Positions 31,521 to 34,366 of a DNA stretch of 34,366 nt are shown in pieces. Within the stretch, counting starts at the first letter, position 1. Every line of letters begins with the position of its first letter. The translations under genes were made by a program, and so were the position numbers. Where the stretch lies: NCBI GenBank assembly GCA_029863805.1, contig JAOTUR010000004.1, positions 1 through 34,366 of the forward strand. Direction: 5' to 3'. This DNA comes from Candidatus Krumholzibacteriia bacterium. Lineage in GTDB: Bacteria > Krumholzibacteriota > Krumholzibacteriia > WVZY01. The notes under the pieces were generated by a model that saw nothing but the letters and a program-made list of their open reading frames with translations, had not been told where the DNA came from and made no database searches.

Positions 31521-34366
31521 TGACAACCGTTCTACCGATCATTGTCGCGTGCGTGCTTGCCGGGTGTGGTGGGAATGACACCGAAAAGCGCTCGCCCGAG
31601 AATTCGGCGGCGTACGCCAAGGCGTTGGTCGAGTTCAATCGTGGTGGGGCTCTCATGGAGCAGTATCGGTATTCGGAGGCGGCGCGAGCCTACGAGGAGG
31701 TCTTGCAGTACGCACCGAACTGGGACGCCGCGCGTTTCAACCTGGGCCTGGCCTACCTCAACATGATCGGTGTGCAGGAGGGCCAGCAGGGCCTCGACCG
31801 GGCCCGCGACGTCTTCGAGGCGGTCCTGGCATCCGACCCCGGCCACCTGCCCTCTCACTTCGGTCTCGGTCTCTACCACCAGCACGTGGGGGAGAACACC
31901 GATGCGCTGGAACATTTTCAGGCCGTCTACAAGAGTGATAGCGATGACCCCTACGTGGCCTACAAGTGCGCCGAGGCCCTTCTCGCCCTTGGGCGCAAAG
32001 ATGAGGGTGCGAAGATGCTGGAGAAAGTCGTTGCCAACGACGGCGGTTTCATATCCGCGGTGTACCGTCTTGCGCTCGAGTACCAGCGCACGAACCGTCG
32101 TCAGGAGGCCGCCAAACTCTTCACGCGCTTCGGCGATCTCGTTGCCGCCGAGCTTAGCGGTGGTAGCTTCGTCGTCCAGAAGACCTACGGCACGGTGGGT
32201 AAGTACTACCAGGTACTCGGGGCAGACAACCTGCCGCTGCCGTCGACCGATACCTCGCCCACGCGGCGCATTCTACTATTGCCCGAGATCACTCGCTTGC
32301 CGACACAGCCAGCGTCGTGGGACTGGGGCGAAGGATCCGTAGACCTGCCCGGCATCGCCACCGGGGATGTCGATGGCGATGGGGATCTCGACGTATGTCT
32401 TACCGCGTCGGGAGAGGAAGGACGCACGGTCCTGTGGATGAACGATGGCACGGGTGGTTTCTCGGAGGGACAGCAGCTCGCCCAGCACGGAGTCTCGCCT
32501 TGCTTCGGCGATATCGATAACGATGGCGACCTCGATCTTTGGCTGGGGTGCGCCGGCACCGACCAGGTTTTCACGAATGACGGTGAAGGTCGCCTGCGCA
32601 CCGACGAAGTCGCGGCCGCTGTGACCGGCCCCGGCACCCTCACCCACTATGCCCGGCTGGTCGATCTCGATAGCGACGGGGACCTGGACTTCCTGGCGTT
32701 CCGGTTGGCCGAGGGGAGTGTACCGGCGCGCGGTGGTTCTGTGCCCGCGTCCGGTAGCGTCTACAACAGCAACGGCGACAGCTCGTATACCGATATCGCC
32801 GCCGCACTGGGCCTGGCACTGGACGACACGCCGGTGGCGAATGTGGTGATAGACGACTTTGACATTGACCGCGACCTGGACCTGGTCATCTTTCCCGCCG
32901 GTGGCGCCGCGCCGATCGCGTGGGTGAACGACCGAGTCGGCCAGTATCGTATCTTCGAATCATCGGCCACGGGCCTGTCCGTCCGCGGTGTGGCAAGCGC
33001 CACCTCCGGCGATCCCGACAAGGACGGTGACCGGGACCTTCTCGTATTCTCCGCTGCGGGGCTCGAGTTGCACCTCAACGTCGGTACGTTCACCTTCGCT
33101 ATAGATCAGAGCTTTACCGACCAGCACGGCTGGCTTCGAGGCACCGGCGGTCAGTTTGCCGACATGGACAACGACGGCGACCTGGACATCGTGATCGCCG
33201 ATGCGCAGCGCCGCGACGGTAGTCGCGGGCCGGCGTTGCTGGTTAATGACTGGCCGCGCCGCCGGTTTGTAAACGCCGTCGAGGAAGATCCCGGCAATCT
33301 CCTGGGCGCTGTTCGTATGTCCGGAGACGCGAGCTGTGTTGTCGCGGATTTCACCGGTGACGGGACATGCGACATCCTTCTGGCGCCGATCGCTGAGGAA
33401 CCGCTGCTCATCACCAACGCCACACCCGGGGGGCACTGGATCGAGTTGGATCTGCGTGGAACCCGCGAGCGGGATCGAAAGGCCCGCTCCAACAGTTGGG
33501 CGATCGGGGCGCGTGTGGAGATCAAGACCGGTGCGGTCTTTCAGCAGTTTGTGGTGGGTGGCAACTCGGGTCCGGTGGCCATGTCGCCGGCAAGAATCCA
33601 TGCCGGCCTCGGCGACAACGCCACCGTTGACTGGCTGCGGATCGTCTGGCCCGACGGCGTGCTGCAAGCCGAGCTCGAGATCGCCGCCGACCGGGTACTC
33701 GAGGTAACCCAACTACAGCGCAAAACGTCCTCTTGCCCTTACCTGTTTGCCTGGAACGGGTCGAGGTTCGAGTTCGTCGCCGATTTTGGCGGCGTGGGCG
33801 GATTGGGTTACTTTCTGGCCCCGGGGAGTTACGCCAAGCCGGACCCGACGGAATATTTGCGTATCCCCCGGCTCGAACCGCGCGACGGCGAGTACGTCCT
33901 GCAATGCCTGACACCGCTCGAGGAGGTGACCTACTTCGACGAGGCCAAGCTGATCGCGGTGGACCACCCCGGCGGGACCGAGGTTTATCCCAACGAGATG
34001 ATGGCCATCGGCATGGCGCCGCCTGCGCCCGAGATCTACTGTTACCGGGAAGCCATTGAGCCGTTGCACGCCGTCGACCACCGCGGTGTCGACGTCACCG
34101 ACGAATTGCGCCACGTCGATCGACGCTGCGCCGGTGCGACCCGTGTGGACGGCTGCTTCATGGGGCTCGCCGAGGATCACTTTGTCGAACTCGACTTTGG
34201 CGACCGTCTCGCTGATCTTACGCCATCACGCCGGCTGATCCTCTTTCTGTACGGCTGGGTGGAATACGGGTACTCATCCACGAATTACGCCGCTGCCCAG
34301 GCCAGCAAGACGGCTACCGCGCCCAGCATCCACGTGTTCCGCGACGGCCAGTGGACCGAGCTCATG
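31520..34366 (+). CDS. Lipoprotein with TPRs, seven FG-GAP/VCBS-like repeats, an ASPIC/UnbV domain and an uncharacterised C-terminal region (partial, open at window end)
   Basis: My translation; absent from the supplied ORF track because there is no stop in the window. TAATG stop/start overlap with the nitrilase (alternative ATG 31508). MTTVLPIIVACVLAGCGGND lipobox; TPRs; repeats GDVDGDGDLDV, GDIDNDGDLDL, VDLDSDGDLDF, DDFDIDRDLDL, GDPDKDGDRDL, ADMDNDGDLDI, ADFTGDGTCDI; 'GARVEIKTGAVFQQFVVGGNSGPVAMSPARIHAGLGDNATVDWLRIVWPDG'. Confidence 0.9.
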   Translation, partial: MTTVLPIIVACVLAGCGGNDTEKRSPENSAAYAKALVEFNRGGALMEQYRYSEAARAYEEVLQYAPNWDAARFNLGLAYLNMIGVQEGQQGLDRARDVFEAVLASDPGHLPSHFGLGLYHQHVGENTDALEHFQAVYKSDSDDPYVAYKCAEALLALGRKDEGAKMLEKVVANDGGFISAVYRLALEYQRTNRRQEAAKLFTRFGDLVAAELSGGSFVVQKTYGTVGKYYQVLGADNLPLPSTDTSPTRRILLLPEITRLPTQPASWDWGEGSVDLPGIATGDVDGDGDLDVCLTASGEEGRTVLWMNDGTGGFSEGQQLAQHGVSPCFGDIDNDGDLDLWLGCAGTDQVFTNDGEGRLRTDEVAAAVTGPGTLTHYARLVDLDSDGDLDFLAFRLAEGSVPARGGSVPASGSVYNSNGDSSYTDIAAALGLALDDTPVANVVIDDFDIDRDLDLVIFPAGGAAPIAWVNDRVGQYRIFESSATGLSVRGVASATSGDPDKDGDRDLLVFSAAGLELHLNVGTFTFAIDQSFTDQHGWLRGTGGQFADMDNDGDLDIVIADAQRRDGSRGPALLVNDWPRRRFVNAVEEDPGNLLGAVRMSGDASCVVADFTGDGTCDILLAPIAEEPLLITNATPGGHWIELDLRGTRERDRKARSNSWAIGARVEIKTGAVFQQFVVGGNSGPVAMSPARIHAGLGDNATVDWLRIVWPDGVLQAELEIAADRVLEVTQLQRKTSSCPYLFAWNGSRFEFVADFGGVGGLGYFLAPGSYAKPDPTEYLRIPRLEPRDGEYVLQCLTPLEEVTYFDEAKLIAVDHPGGTEVYPNEMMAIGMAPPAPEIYCYREAIEPLHAVDHRGVDVTDELRHVDRRCAGATRVDGCFMGLAEDHFVELDFGDRLADLTPSRRLILFLYGWVEYGYSSTNYAAAQASKTATAPSIHVFRDGQWTELM

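Noticed and set aside
1-34366. CRISPR arrays, transposases, integrases, phage genes or restriction/defence systems
   Set aside because: No regularly spaced repeats and no such protein signatures seen in the window.

Overview
This is a GC-rich, gene-dense bacterial chromosomal window. I found no rRNA, convincing tRNA, CRISPR array or transposase. From left to right it contains: an ECF-type sigma factor coupled to a secreted TPR protein; a short DUF6982-like protein; a BlaI-type repressor with an M56 (BlaR1-like) peptidase whose C-terminus is ExbD-like; a secreted TPR protein divergent from a Ser/Thr kinase with a TolB-like propeller; a YbaK-type deacylase; a small DP-EP-like protein; a Ser/Thr kinase with TPRs; a TamA/TamB pair; an SDR-lipocalin (Blc) pair; a fasciclin-domain protein; and a FadL-type porin with a small CopD-like membrane protein. 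Divergent from the porin operon is a co-directional cluster. It encodes a membrane-anchored multiheme cytochrome c, a seven-repeat FG-GAP/VCBS + ASPIC/UnbV protein, a TPR protein, a nitrilase-family hydrolase, and a TPR + seven-repeat FG-GAP + ASPIC/UnbV lipoprotein that runs off the window end and is missing from the supplied ORF track. The best candidate for an undescribed system is this cluster. A perfect 16-bp FNR/CRP-type palindrome lies upstream of a near-consensus extended -10 promoter in front of it. Secondary signals are the M56-ExbD fusion with tandem operator-like dyads upstream, and three genes whose -10 elements lie only 6-7 nt before the ATG, which suggests leaderless mRNAs. All family calls come from motif recognition; no database search was run.
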